This document shows, piece by piece, positions 24,345 through 34,378 of a stretch of DNA of 64,000 nucleotides (the first letter of the stretch is position 1; every line of letters begins with the position of its first letter). The notes under the pieces are model-generated. The model was not told the origin of the DNA. It made no database searches and worked only from the letters and a program-made list of their open reading frames with translations. Source of the stretch: Geodermatophilus aquaeductus (GTDB lineage Bacteria; Actinomycetota; Actinomycetes; Mycobacteriales; Geodermatophilaceae); NCBI RefSeq assembly GCF_900182545.1, contig NZ_FXTJ01000001.1:558001-622000 (forward strand), given 5' to 3'. The position numbers and the translations under genes were made by a program.

Positions 24345-24832
24345 CCGTCCCGGGCGCTCCGCGCTCCGAGCCCCCGGCCGGCGACCCCGCCGCCCGCGGG
24401 CGCTTCGGCCTGTCCACGCTCTTCCGGCGCACGCCGGGGCACATCGGCCGGGCACGCACGTCCACGCTGGTCCTGGCCCTGCTCTTCGTCGGCCTCGGCG
24501 TCCTCTACCTCTACGTGCGGCCGGAGGCGGCCACGACCGACCCGGCCGGCGGGACGACCCAGGTGAGCACGCCCGCCCCCGCGCCGGCGACCACCACCGA
24601 GGCCCCGCCGACCACGGATCCGGAGCAGACGACGCCGGAGGAGACGTCCGCGCCGCCGACGACCGAGCCGGGGACGACGACCGAGCCGACGACGACCCTG
24701 CCGACCGGCACGACCCCGCCGACGCCCCCGACCGGCACGCGGACGACCGAGCCGCAGGAGACCGAGCCCGGCGAGCCCGCGCCGACCAGCGAGGTACCCG
24801 CCCCCACCACGGGCGGCACCCCTCCGGGCTGA
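24341..24832 (+). CDS. Single-span protein with Thr/Pro-rich extracellular tail
   Basis: A 163-residue protein of unknown function: about 40 cytoplasmic residues with several Arg, one membrane span (about 42-59, LVLALLFVGLGVLYLYV), then about 100 residues of TTE, PPTT and TGTTPP repeats without Cys. Such tails often cross the cell wall and may be glycosylated. GTG 24341 overlaps the MscS stop, so it is translated together with the channel and could be an accessory protein; that is inference from position. Confidence 0.72.
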   Translation: MTVPGAPRSEPPAGDPAARGRFGLSTLFRRTPGHIGRARTSTLVLALLFVGLGVLYLYVRPEAATTDPAGGTTQVSTPAPAPATTTEAPPTTDPEQTTPEETSAPPTTEPGTTTEPTTTLPTGTTPPTPPTGTRTTEPQETEPGEPAPTSEVPAPTTGGTPPG

Positions 24833-24834
24833 GC

Positions 24835-24913
24835 GGCGCGTGGACGGCGCATGTGGACGACGGTCAACGGCCGCGGTCGGCGCGTGGACACCACATGTGA
24901 ACGACGGTTAACG
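24835..24913 (+). promoter_or_regulatory. Tandem 35-bp direct repeat, probable operator pair
   Basis: The segment 24835-24869 recurs at 24879-24913 with a 44-bp period and six differences. Both contain GGCGCGTGGAC and, further on, CATGTG(G/A)ACGACGGT(C/T)AACG. The repeat distance is about four helical turns. The second copy contains the partial dyad GACG-GTTAA-CGTC. It ends 34 bp before the ATG of the carboxylase beta subunit, the place for a repressor or activator site controlling this operon. Confidence 0.65.
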
Positions 24914-24947
24914 TCTGGGCATCCCCTGAGCTCACCCGGAGGCACAC

Positions 24948-26524
<1,577 letters not shown>

Positions 26525-26528
<4 letters not shown>

Positions 26529-28501
26529 CCGCCGTGTTCGACACCGTCCTCGTCGCCAACCGGGGCGAGATCGCCGTCCGGGTGATCCGCACCCTGCGCC
26601 GCCTCGGCATCCGCTCGGTCGCCGTGTACAGCGACGCCGACGCCGGGGCGCCGCACGTACGGGCCGCCGACGTCGCCTACCGGCTCGGGCCCGCCCCGGC
26701 CGCGGAGAGCTACCTGTCGGTCGAGCGCGTCGTCGAGGCGTGCCTGGCCACCGGCGCGCAGGCGGTGCACCCCGGCTACGGCTTCCTCTCGGAGAACCCG
26801 GCGCTGGCCGCCGCGCTGGCCGACGCCGGCGTCGTCTTCGTCGGCCCGCCGGCCGAGGCGATCCGGGTGATGGGCGACAAGATCACCGCCAAGAAGACGG
26901 TCGTCGCCTCGGGCGTGCCCGTCGTCCCGGGCATCGCCGAGCCGGGCCTGACCGACGACGACCTGGTCGCCGCGGCCCCGGGCATCGGCTTCCCCGTGCT
27001 GGTCAAGCCGTCGGCCGGCGGCGGGGGCAAGGGCATGCACGTGGTCGAGGACGCCGCCGACCTGCCCGCGGTGCTCGCCGGCGCCCGCCGCGAGGCCCGC
27101 GCCGCGTTCGGCGACGACACGCTCTTCCTCGAGCGGTTCGTGCAGCGGCCACGGCACGTCGAGGTGCAGGTGCTCGCCGACGCGCACGGCGCCGTCGTCC
27201 ACCTCGGCGAGCGCGAGTGCAGCCTGCAGCGGCGGCACCAGAAGGTGGTCGAGGAGGCGCCGTCCCCGCTGCTCGACGCCGCCACCCGCGCCCGGATCGG
27301 CGCCGCGGCGTGCGCCACCGCCCGCAGCGTCGGCTACACCGGCGCCGGCACCGTGGAGTTCATCGTGTCGGCCGACCGGCCCGACCAGTTCTTCTTCATG
27401 GAGATGAACACCCGGCTGCAGGTCGAGCACCCGGTCACCGAGGTCGTCACCGGCCTGGACCTGGTCGAGCAGCAGCTGCGGGTGGCGGCCGGGGAGCCGC
27501 TCGGCTTCACCCAGGACGACGTCGCGATGACCGGCTGGGCGATCGAGGCGCGGGTCTACGCCGAGGACCCCGGCCGCGGCTTCCTGCCCACCGGCGGGCG
27601 GGTGCTGGCGCTGACCGAGCCCGCCGACGCACGGGTGGACAGCGGCATCGCGGCGGGCACCCTCGTCGGCTCGGACTACGACCCGATGCTGGCCAAGGTG
27701 GTCGCCTCCGGGCCCGACCGCGCCACCGCGCTGGCCGCGCTCGACCGCGCGCTGGCCGGCACCGCGGTGCTCGGCGTGACCACGAACGTCGGGTTCGTCC
27801 GCGCGCTGCTCGCCGAGCCCGAGGTGCGGTCCGGGCAGCTGGACACCGCGCTGCTCGACCGCTTCGCCGCCGACTGGACGCCGCCGCCGGTGCCCGACAC
27901 CGCGCTGCTGGCCGCCGCCGCGTCCGTGTGGCTGGCCGCGTGGTCCGCCGCCGACCCGGCCGACCCGTGGAGCGCGCCCACCGGCTTCCGCGCCGGCTCC
28001 GGACCCGCGCCGTTCGTCGTCCGGCTGGAGGCGGGCGGGCAGCCGCGGACGGTCACCCTGACCGGCACCCCCGCGGCCGCGCACGCCACGGTCGACGGCG
28101 CCGACGCCGGCCCGGTCGGCTGCGCGGCCGAGGACGGCGGCGTGGTGCTCGTGCGCGCCGGCGTCCGGTCGCGCTGCCCGGTGGCCGACGACGGCGAGAC
28201 GCTGTTCGTGCACGCCGAGGGCGCGGACTGGCCGCTGCGGCGGGCCCGCCGGGTGGTGCTGCGGCCCGACGCGGCCGGCGCGCACGCTCCCGAGCTGACC
28301 AGCCCGATGCCCGGCACCGTGATCGCCGTCCCGGCGAGCGCGGGGCAGACGGTGAGCGCCGGCGACCCGGTCGTCGTCGTCGAGGCGATGAAGATGGAGC
28401 ACACGCTGCGCGCGCCGGTCGACGGCGTCGTCGAGCTCCTGGTCTCCGCGGGCGCGCAGGTGGCGCTCGACCAGGTGCTCGCCCGGCTCACCCCCGCCTG
28501 A
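26525..28501 (+). CDS. Acyl-CoA carboxylase alpha subunit (biotin carboxylase + BCCP)
   Basis: A 658-residue biotin enzyme. The biotin carboxylase part (1-450) has [15 protein letters not shown], the ATP-grasp loop [11 protein letters not shown], the [10 protein letters not shown] block and [14 protein letters not shown] linker region follows, then the biotinyl domain with EAMKME; Lys623 is the biotinylation site. It supplies carboxybiotin to the beta subunit encoded just upstream (GTG overlaps its stop). Domain layout agrees with MCC alpha. The 3' end overlaps a convergent membrane protein gene by 14 bp. Confidence 0.94.
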
Positions 28502-28931
28502 CCACGGCTGGTGCAGGTGACGCGATGGGCCCCGCAGGTCGGGCACGGCCGCGCACCGCGACGGCGAGCAGTGCCAGCGGCAACGCCACCGAGGCCACCA
28601 GGACGACGACGAGTGCGGTGGCCGCCCACCCATCGGCTCCGTGCAGGTGCCCGAGGTGGAAGGCCAGGTGCGGGGCCGAGAACGCGAGGTAGGCCAGCAG
28701 GGCGACCACGACCAGCCGCCGCTCCGTCCAGATCGCTGCGGCGGTCAGGACGACGGCCAGCCCGAGGGTGGCGCCGCCGAAGTCGCGGAACAGGTGCTCG
28801 CTGAACGGCGGCGTGAGGTCGACGGTCGGCACGTCGGCGTAGAAGCTCGCCGGGAACAGCAGGGTCCAGGACCCCAGCACGAGCTCCACCAGCGCCAGCA
28901 GCGCCAGCCCCGGCCGCAGCAGCCGTGTCAT
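28488..28931 (-). CDS. Four-span membrane protein of the ECF41 sigma operon
   Basis: A 147-residue hydrophobic protein with spans at about 4-26, 52-66, 68-88 and 104-126 and a basic C-terminus. It has [10 protein letters not shown] and [15 protein letters not shown], resembling DoxX/DUF4345-like proteins, but this is a weak assignment. Its ATG overlaps the stop of the NAD-binding protein gene (ATGA), so it is the last gene of the sigma factor operon. Function unknown. Confidence 0.7.
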   Translation of the reverse strand: MTRLLRPGLALLALVELVLGSWTLLFPASFYADVPTVDLTPPFSEHLFRDFGGATLGLAVVLTAAAIWTERRLVVVALLAYLAFSAPHLAFHLGHLHGADGWAATALVVVLVASVALPLALLAVAVRGRARPAGPIASPAPAVVRRG

Positions 28932-29680
28932 CGACGCGCCCCCGTCCGGGCGGCCAGGTGGTCGGCGAAGGTCCGCCGGCCGTACGCCGGCCCCGGGACG
29001 AGCGCCGAGCCGGCGCGGTAGGCGGCGAACAGCCTCCCCGGCAGCGACAGCGGCACGACCGGCCGGCGCGTGCCGGTGGCGCGTGCCCACAGCCGGGCCA
29101 GGTCCGGGACGCCGCGCTGTTCCGGGCCGCCGATGTCGGCGACCCGGCCGGCCGGTGCGTCGCCGGCCAGCTCCACCAGCCGGTCGGCGACGTCCTCCAC
29201 CGCGATCGGCTGCAGCGGGAACGACGGCGCGAGGACGATCGGGAAACGGCGTTGAACGGTGAACAACGCCTCGACGAGGGAGTGGAACTGGGTGGCCCGC
29301 AGGATGCTGTACCCCAGGCCCGACTCCCGGACCAAGCGTTCGACGACCACCTTGTCCCGGTAGTAGGCCAGCGGGACGTCGTCGATCCCGACGATGGAGA
29401 CGAGCACCAGGTGCCGCACCCCGGCGCCGCCCGCGGCCTCCAGCAGCGTGCGCGTCTTCTCGACGTCGCCCCGCCCGCGCGGGCCGGTGGCCAGGTGCAG
29501 GACCGTGTCGGCCCCGGCGACCGCCTCCTGGATGCCCGCCCCGGTGAGCAGGTCACCGGTCGTCAGGCCGGGACCGCTGCGTCGGCTCAGTGCCCGGACG
29601 TCGTGTCCGGCCGCGCGCAGGCGGGTGACCGTGGGGGTGCCGAGGGCGCCGGTGGCGCCGGTGACCAGCGTGGTCGTCAT
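28928..29680 (-). CDS. NAD(P)-binding NmrA/SDR-like protein
   Basis: A 250-residue Rossmann protein. The dinucleotide loop is LVTGATGALGTPTVTRL (about 5-21), and the later blocks HLATGPRG, LVLVSIVGID and YSILRATQFHSLVEAL match the atypical SDR / NmrA group (NAD(P)H:quinone oxidoreductase-like, YbjT). No classical catalytic Tyr-x3-Lys is obvious, though YYRDKVVVERL provides Tyr and Lys. It lies 16 bp downstream of the ECF41 sigma gene; such oxidoreductases are frequent partners and targets of ECF41 factors. Confidence 0.85.
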   Translation of the reverse strand: MTTTLVTGATGALGTPTVTRLRAAGHDVRALSRRSGPGLTTGDLLTGAGIQEAVAGADTVLHLATGPRGRGDVEKTRTLLEAAGGAGVRHLVLVSIVGIDDVPLAYYRDKVVVERLVRESGLGYSILRATQFHSLVEALFTVQRRFPIVLAPSFPLQPIAVEDVADRLVELAGDAPAGRVADIGGPEQRGVPDLARLWARATGTRRPVVPLSLPGRLFAAYRAGSALVPGPAYGRRTFADHLAARTGARR

Positions 29681-29696
29681 GGGTGATCTCCCTTCC

Positions 29697-30617
29697 TCAC
29701 CCCCTCAGACCGGACAGGCCCCCGATCCGTGACAGCTGGCCTTCTGCATAGGCGAGCTTCTCCGGGTTCACGACCAGGTCGAGTGCGGTCAGCCGCTCGC
29801 CGTCGGTGCGCGGCACCAGGACACCGCGCAGGTCCCCGCCGCCGGTGAAGGCCACCGCCGGGGCTCCGTTGACCTCGACGAACGCCGGCAGGAGCCCCTC
29901 GGAGAAGCGGGCGACCAGCCCGGCGACGTAGCGGGCCACGTTCTCCCGTCCCTGCACGGGGCGGCGCGCGGCGTTGACGATGCCGCCCCCGTCGGCGCGG
30001 GCCACGACATCGGCGGCCAGCAGGGTCTCCAGCCGCGCCAGGTCCCCGTCGCGGGCGGCGCCCAGGAAGCGGACTACCACCTCCTGCCAGTGGGCGGGGT
30101 CGACCTCCTGCGACGGCGTCCCGGCGACGTGCCGCCGGGCGCGGGAGTGCAGCTGCCGGGCGTTGGCCTCGGAGGTGCCGATCAGCTCGGCGACCTCGCG
30201 CGGGCTGTAGGCGAACGCCTCGCGCAGCACGTAGGCGGCACGCTCGGTCGGCGACAGCCGCTCCAGCAGCGCGAGCAGCGCGAACGAGACGCTCTCCCGC
30301 TGCACGGCGTCCTCCAGGGGGCCGAGGTCGGCACCCGGGCCGCTCCCGGTGAGCACCGGCTCGGGCAGCCACGGCCCGACGTAGACCTCGCGGCGGGCAC
30401 GAGCCGAGGTCAGGGCGGTGAGGCACAGGTTGGTGACCGTCCGGGCCAGGAACGCCGACGGGTCGGCCACCCGCGCGAGCTCGACGCCCTGCCAGCGCAA
30501 CCAGGCGTCCTGCAGCACGTCGTCGGCGTCCGTGGCCGAGCCGAGCATCCGGTAGGCGATGCCGAAGAGCCGTTCGCGCTGTCCCTCGAACGCCTCGAGC
30601 GCCGATGCCCCCGTCAC
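29697..30617 (-). CDS. sigJ: ECF41-type RNA polymerase sigma factor (SigJ-like)
   Basis: A 306-residue sigma factor. Region 2 (1-75) has RLFGIAYRMLGSATDADDVLQDAWLRW, region 4 (about 112-165) has LSPTERAAYVLREAF and the helix SPREVAELIGTSEANARQL. It continues into a SnoaL-like domain (about 180-306) with the ECF41 marks LPEP, DGGG and NPEKL, known to control activity in place of an anti-sigma factor. GTG 30617 follows AGGA by 7 bp. It leads an operon with the NmrA-like and membrane protein genes. Inducing signal unknown. Confidence 0.92.
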   Translation of the reverse strand: MTGASALEAFEGQRERLFGIAYRMLGSATDADDVLQDAWLRWQGVELARVADPSAFLARTVTNLCLTALTSARARREVYVGPWLPEPVLTGSGPGADLGPLEDAVQRESVSFALLALLERLSPTERAAYVLREAFAYSPREVAELIGTSEANARQLHSRARRHVAGTPSQEVDPAHWQEVVVRFLGAARDGDLARLETLLAADVVARADGGGIVNAARRPVQGRENVARYVAGLVARFSEGLLPAFVEVNGAPAVAFTGGGDLRGVLVPRTDGERLTALDLVVNPEKLAYAEGQLSRIGGLSGLRG

Positions 30618-30671
30618 GCACACATCCTGGCACCCTCGCCCGAACGACCCGCTGACCTCGCGATAGGGTCT

Positions 30672-30765
30672 GCGCAGGCTCACGAGAGGCAGCGTCAAGT
30701 ACCTGGCTGGCTGCCCGGCAACCTCTCTCCGTCCGAGGTGCTCCCAGGGGAAGAGCCGGCCGAGT
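30672..30765 (+). ncRNA. SAM-IV riboswitch
   Basis: The leader of metY reads GCTCACGAGAGGCAGCG, then GGCTGCCCGGCAACCTC, then a stem around AGGTGCTCCCAGGGG and AAGAGCC. The GAGxGGCAGC...GCTGCCCGGCAACC core is shared by SAM-I and SAM-IV; the location before metY in an actinobacterium and the arrangement after it fit SAM-IV. Outer pairing is GGCT (677-680) with AGCC (754-757). SAM binding should lower metY-metX expression. The 3' boundary is approximate. Confidence 0.8.
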
Positions 30766-30837
30766 GGCGTCCGCCGCACGGCAAGACGGAGCCCTCCGTG
30801 CGCCGCGGGGTCTCCGCGAGCGAGAGGAGACGGCGCC

Positions 30838-32130
30838 GTGACCGACCCGCAGAGCTGGAGCTTCGAGACCCGGCAGATCCACGCCGGGGCCAGCCCCGAC
30901 CCGACCACCGGGGCCCGCGCCCTGCCCATCTACGCCACCACGAGCTACCAGTTCCGCGACAGCCAGCACGCCGCCGACCTGTTCGCGCTGGCGGAGATGG
31001 GCAACATCTACACGCGGATCATGAACCCGACGCAGGACGCGCTCGAGCAGCGCGTGGCCTCGCTCGAGGGCGGCGTCGCGGCGCTCGCCGTGGCCAGCGG
31101 CCAGGCCGCCGAGACCCTGGCGATCCTCAACGTCGCGGAGTCCGGCGGCCACGTCGTCGCCTCGGCCTCGCTGTACGGCGGCACCTACAACCTGCTGCAC
31201 CACTCGCTGCCCAAGCTCGGCATCCAGGTCTCCTTCGTCGAGGACCCCGACGACCCGGAGAACTGGCAGGCGCTGGTCCGCGAGAACACCAAGGCGTTCT
31301 ACGCGGAGTCGATCGGCAACCCGAAGGGCGACGTCCTCGACATCTCCGCGGTGTCGGAGGTGGCGCACCGCAACGGCGTGCCGCTGATCGTCGACAACAC
31401 CATCGCCACGCCCTACCTGGTGCGCCCGCTCGAGCACGGCGCCGACGTCGTCGTCCACTCGGCCACGAAGTACCTCGGCGGCCACGGCACGGCGATCGCC
31501 GGGATCATCGTCGACGGCGGCAACTTCGACTGGACACGCGGGAAGTTCCCCGGCTTCACCACGCCGGACCCGACCTACCACGGCGTCGTCTACGCCGACC
31601 TCGGTGCGCCGGCCTTCGCGCTCAAGGCCCGCGTGCAGCTGCTGCGCGACCTCGGGCCGGCGATCAGCCCGTTCAACGCGTGGCTGATCGTGCAGGGCAT
31701 CGAGACGCTGTCGCTGCGCATGGAGCGGCACGTGGCCAACGCCCAGCGGGTGGCGGAGTTCCTCGAGGCGCACGACGAGGTCGAGTCGGTGCACTACGCC
31801 GGCCTGCCGTCCTCGCCGTGGCACGCCGCCCAGCAGCGCTACGCCCCGCGCGGGGCCGGCGCCGTCCTCGCCTTCGAGATCCGCGGCGGCGTCGAGGCCG
31901 GCAAGCGCTTCGTCGAGGCGCTGGAGCTGCACAGCCACGTGGCCAACATCGGCGACGTGCGCAGCCTGGTCATCCACCCGGCGTCGACGACGCACTCGCA
32001 GCTGACCCCCGAGGAGCAGCGGACGGCCGGCGTCACCCCCGGCCTGGTGCGCCTGGCCGCGGGGCTCGAGGGGATCGAGGACATCCTCGCCGACCTCGAG
32101 GCGGGGTTCCGCGCGGCGAAGGGCGTCTGA
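30838..32130 (+). CDS. metY: O-acetylhomoserine sulfhydrylase
   Basis: A 430-residue PLP enzyme that makes homocysteine from O-acetylhomoserine and sulfide. It opens with [31 protein letters not shown] contains PLP Lys211, and GSPxxG-type residues bind the cofactor in the large domain. Length and motifs fit MetY rather than cystathionine synthase. GTG 30838 follows GAGAGGAG. It is controlled by the SAM-IV riboswitch in its leader and stands 1 bp before metX. Confidence 0.95.
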   Translation: MTDPQSWSFETRQIHAGASPDPTTGARALPIYATTSYQFRDSQHAADLFALAEMGNIYTRIMNPTQDALEQRVASLEGGVAALAVASGQAAETLAILNVAESGGHVVASASLYGGTYNLLHHSLPKLGIQVSFVEDPDDPENWQALVRENTKAFYAESIGNPKGDVLDISAVSEVAHRNGVPLIVDNTIATPYLVRPLEHGADVVVHSATKYLGGHGTAIAGIIVDGGNFDWTRGKFPGFTTPDPTYHGVVYADLGAPAFALKARVQLLRDLGPAISPFNAWLIVQGIETLSLRMERHVANAQRVAEFLEAHDEVESVHYAGLPSSPWHAAQQRYAPRGAGAVLAFEIRGGVEAGKRFVEALELHSHVANIGDVRSLVIHPASTTHSQLTPEEQRTAGVTPGLVRLAAGLEGIEDILADLEAGFRAAKGV

Positions 32131-32131
32131 A

Positions 32132-33211
32132 GTGCGCGGGGTGGGGGACGGGCCGTCCTCCACCCCGCCGCGCACCGGCGGGTGGCGCGACGGCGACCCC
32201 GCCGGGGACCGGCTCTTCCTCGACCTGGACGGGCCGGTCCGGCTCGAGCGCGGCGGGGTGCTGCCCGGCGTCCGGGTGGCCTACGAGACCTGGGGCACCC
32301 TGGCCCCGGACGGCGGCAACGCGGTGCTGGTCGAGCACGCGCTCACCGGCGACAGCCACGTCACCGGCCCCGCCGGTCCCGGGCACCCGACGCCGGGCTG
32401 GTGGGCGTCCCTGGTCGGCCCGGGCGCGGCGCTGGACACCGACCGGTTCTTCGTCGTGTGCGCCAACGTGCTCGGCGGCTGCCAGGGGACGACCGGCCCG
32501 TCGTCGACCGCGCCCGACGGCGAGCCGTGGGGCGCGCGGTTCCCCGAGGTGACCGTGGCCGACCAGGTGCTGGTCGAGGCGGCGCTGGCCGACACCCTGG
32601 GCGTGCGCCGCTGGGCCGCCGTCGTGGGCGGGTCGATGGGCGGCATGCGGGCGCTGGAGTGGGCGGTGGCGCTGCCCGACCGGGTGGCCGGGCTGTTCTT
32701 CCTGGCCTCGGGCGCGGCGGCCACGGCCGACCAGATCGGCACGCAGACCACGCAGCAGGCCGCCGTCCGCGCCGACCCGGTCGCCGGGCTCGGCATCGCC
32801 CGGCGGATCGCGCACCTCACCTACCGCAGCGCTCTCGAGCTGGAGGAGCGCTTCGGGTCGGCCGTGCAGGACGACGGCCGGTTCGCCGTCGCCTCCTATC
32901 TCGACCACCACGCCGACAAGCTCGCCCGCCGCTTCGACGCCGGCAGCTACGTGCTGCTCACCGAGGCGATGAACACCTGGGACGTCGGCCGCGGCCGCGG
33001 CGGGATCGAGGCGGCGCTGGCGCGGGTGACGGCGCGGGCGGTGGTGGCCGGCGTCGACTCCGACCGGCTGTACCCGCTGGAGCTGCAGCAGCGGGTGGCC
33101 GACGCGCTCGGCGTGCCGCTGCGGGTGGTGTCCTCGCCGTACGGGCACGACGGGTTCCTCATCGAGGCCGACGCCGTCGGGGCCCTCCTCCGTGAGCTGC
33201 TCGATCCCTGA
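32132..33211 (+). CDS. metX: Homoserine O-acetyltransferase
   Basis: A 359-residue alpha/beta hydrolase-fold enzyme that acetylates homoserine for methionine synthesis. Catalytic Ser lies in [14 protein letters not shown] (about 168), Asp in GVDSDRLYP (about 310) and His in YGHDGFLIE (about 338); [14 protein letters not shown] is the other family block. The start is either GTG 32132 or a GTG three codons later. It is co-transcribed with metY. The transcript ends at the double palindrome at 33222-33281. Confidence 0.95.
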   Translation: MRGVGDGPSSTPPRTGGWRDGDPAGDRLFLDLDGPVRLERGGVLPGVRVAYETWGTLAPDGGNAVLVEHALTGDSHVTGPAGPGHPTPGWWASLVGPGAALDTDRFFVVCANVLGGCQGTTGPSSTAPDGEPWGARFPEVTVADQVLVEAALADTLGVRRWAAVVGGSMGGMRALEWAVALPDRVAGLFFLASGAAATADQIGTQTTQQAAVRADPVAGLGIARRIAHLTYRSALELEERFGSAVQDDGRFAVASYLDHHADKLARRFDAGSYVLLTEAMNTWDVGRGRGGIEAALARVTARAVVAGVDSDRLYPLELQQRVADALGVPLRVVSSPYGHDGFLIEADAVGALLRELLDP

Positions 33212-33221
33212 CCTCCTCCGT

Positions 33222-33281
33222 CGAGATCGCGCGATCTCGCACCGTCTGCGGGGCCCGGACGTGCGAGATCGCGCGATCTCG
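33222..33281. terminator. Double 18-bp palindrome forming one long hairpin
   Basis: CGAGATCGCGCGATCTCG occurs at 33222-33239 and again at 33264-33281. Each copy is itself a palindrome, and the two flanks also pair with one another (extending through GCAC/GTGC), giving a stem of over 20 bp around GGGGCCC-type sequence. It follows the metX stop by 10 bp. Confidence 0.75.
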
Positions 33282-33295
33282 CCAGACTGTCCTGC

Positions 33296-34366
33296 GTGAG
33301 CGACCCCGACCTCGAGGCCCTGCGGCTGGCCTGCGACCGCGCGCTGACCGGCCACGGCCCCCAGCGCGCCGCCGACCTGCTGGCCACCATCCCGCCGGAC
33401 ACCGCGCTCGACCGCTACGGCGCCGGCGGCGTCGTCGCCGAGCTCGAGGCGGAGGTCGAGCAGGTGCTGGACAAGCCGGCCGCCGTCTACCTGCCCAGCG
33501 GCACCATGGCCCAGCAGGCGGTGCTGCGCGTGCACGCCGGCCGCAGCCGCCGGCAGACCGTGGTCGGGCACCCCGAGTGCCACCTGTTCCGGCACGAGGG
33601 CGGCGCGCTGGCCAGGCTGCAGGGCCTCGTCGAGCGCCCGGTCGGCGACCGGCACCGGATGCTGCTGCGCGCCGACCTCGACGCCGTCGCCGAGACGCCG
33701 GCGGCGCTGGTGGTGGAGCTCCCGCAGCGCGACCTCGGCGGCCCGCTGCCGCCCTGGGACGACGTCGTCGAGCAGGCCGCGTGGGCGCACGACCACGGCA
33801 CCGTCGCGCACCTCGACGGCGCCCGGCTGTGGGAGGCCGGGGCCGGGTACGAGCTGCCGCCGTCCGACGTCGCGGCGCCCTTCGACAGCGTCTACGTCAG
33901 CTTCTACAAGGGCATCGGCGCGCTGGCCGGGTGCGCCGTGGCGGGATCGGCCGACGTCGTCGCCGAGGTCCGCGAGTGGCGCGGGCGCATGGGCGGCACC
34001 CTGTTCGGCCTGTGGCCCGGCGCGGCGTCGGCGCTGACCTGCCTGCGCCGCCGGCTGCCGCTGTTCCCCGCCTACCTGGAGCGGGCGCGGGAGGTGGCCG
34101 ACGCCGTGCGCGACCTGCCCGGCGTGCGCGTCGTCCCCGATCCGCCGCAGACGCCGATGCTGCACCTGCTGCTGTCGACGACGCCGGAGGCGTTCCTCGC
34201 CGCTGCCCGCGCGCTGGCCGAGGAGGGTCTGTGGACGTGGCTGCAGCCGGGGATCACCGGCGACCCCACGGTGGTACGCGTGGAGCTGCCGGTGGGCGAC
34301 GCGACGCTGGCGCTGTCCCTGGACGAGGCCCGCACGGCCGTCGCCCGTCTCGCCGGCGCCGTGTGA
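33296..34366 (+). CDS. PLP-dependent threonine aldolase / beta-eliminating lyase family protein
   Basis: A 356-residue fold-type I PLP enzyme of the low-specificity threonine aldolase family. LDRYGAGGVVAELEAEVEQVLDK opens the domain, YLPSGTMAQQ is the phosphate-binding region, HLDGARLWEAG has the Asp that contacts PLP, and SFYKGIGAL holds Schiff-base Lys205. Most homologues split threonine into glycine and acetaldehyde. GTG 33296 starts directly after the metX terminator, so it has its own promoter. The exact substrate is not provable from sequence. Confidence 0.87.
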   Translation: MSDPDLEALRLACDRALTGHGPQRAADLLATIPPDTALDRYGAGGVVAELEAEVEQVLDKPAAVYLPSGTMAQQAVLRVHAGRSRRQTVVGHPECHLFRHEGGALARLQGLVERPVGDRHRMLLRADLDAVAETPAALVVELPQRDLGGPLPPWDDVVEQAAWAHDHGTVAHLDGARLWEAGAGYELPPSDVAAPFDSVYVSFYKGIGALAGCAVAGSADVVAEVREWRGRMGGTLFGLWPGAASALTCLRRRLPLFPAYLERAREVADAVRDLPGVRVVPDPPQTPMLHLLLSTTPEAFLAAARALAEEGLWTWLQPGITGDPTVVRVELPVGDATLALSLDEARTAVARLAGAV

Positions 34367-34378
34367 CGTCCCGCGGCG

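Noticed and set aside
30618-30929. Longer form of the sigma factor starting upstream of 30617
   Set aside because: It would run antisense through the SAM-IV riboswitch; GTG 30617 has AGGA at proper spacing and the family N-terminus.
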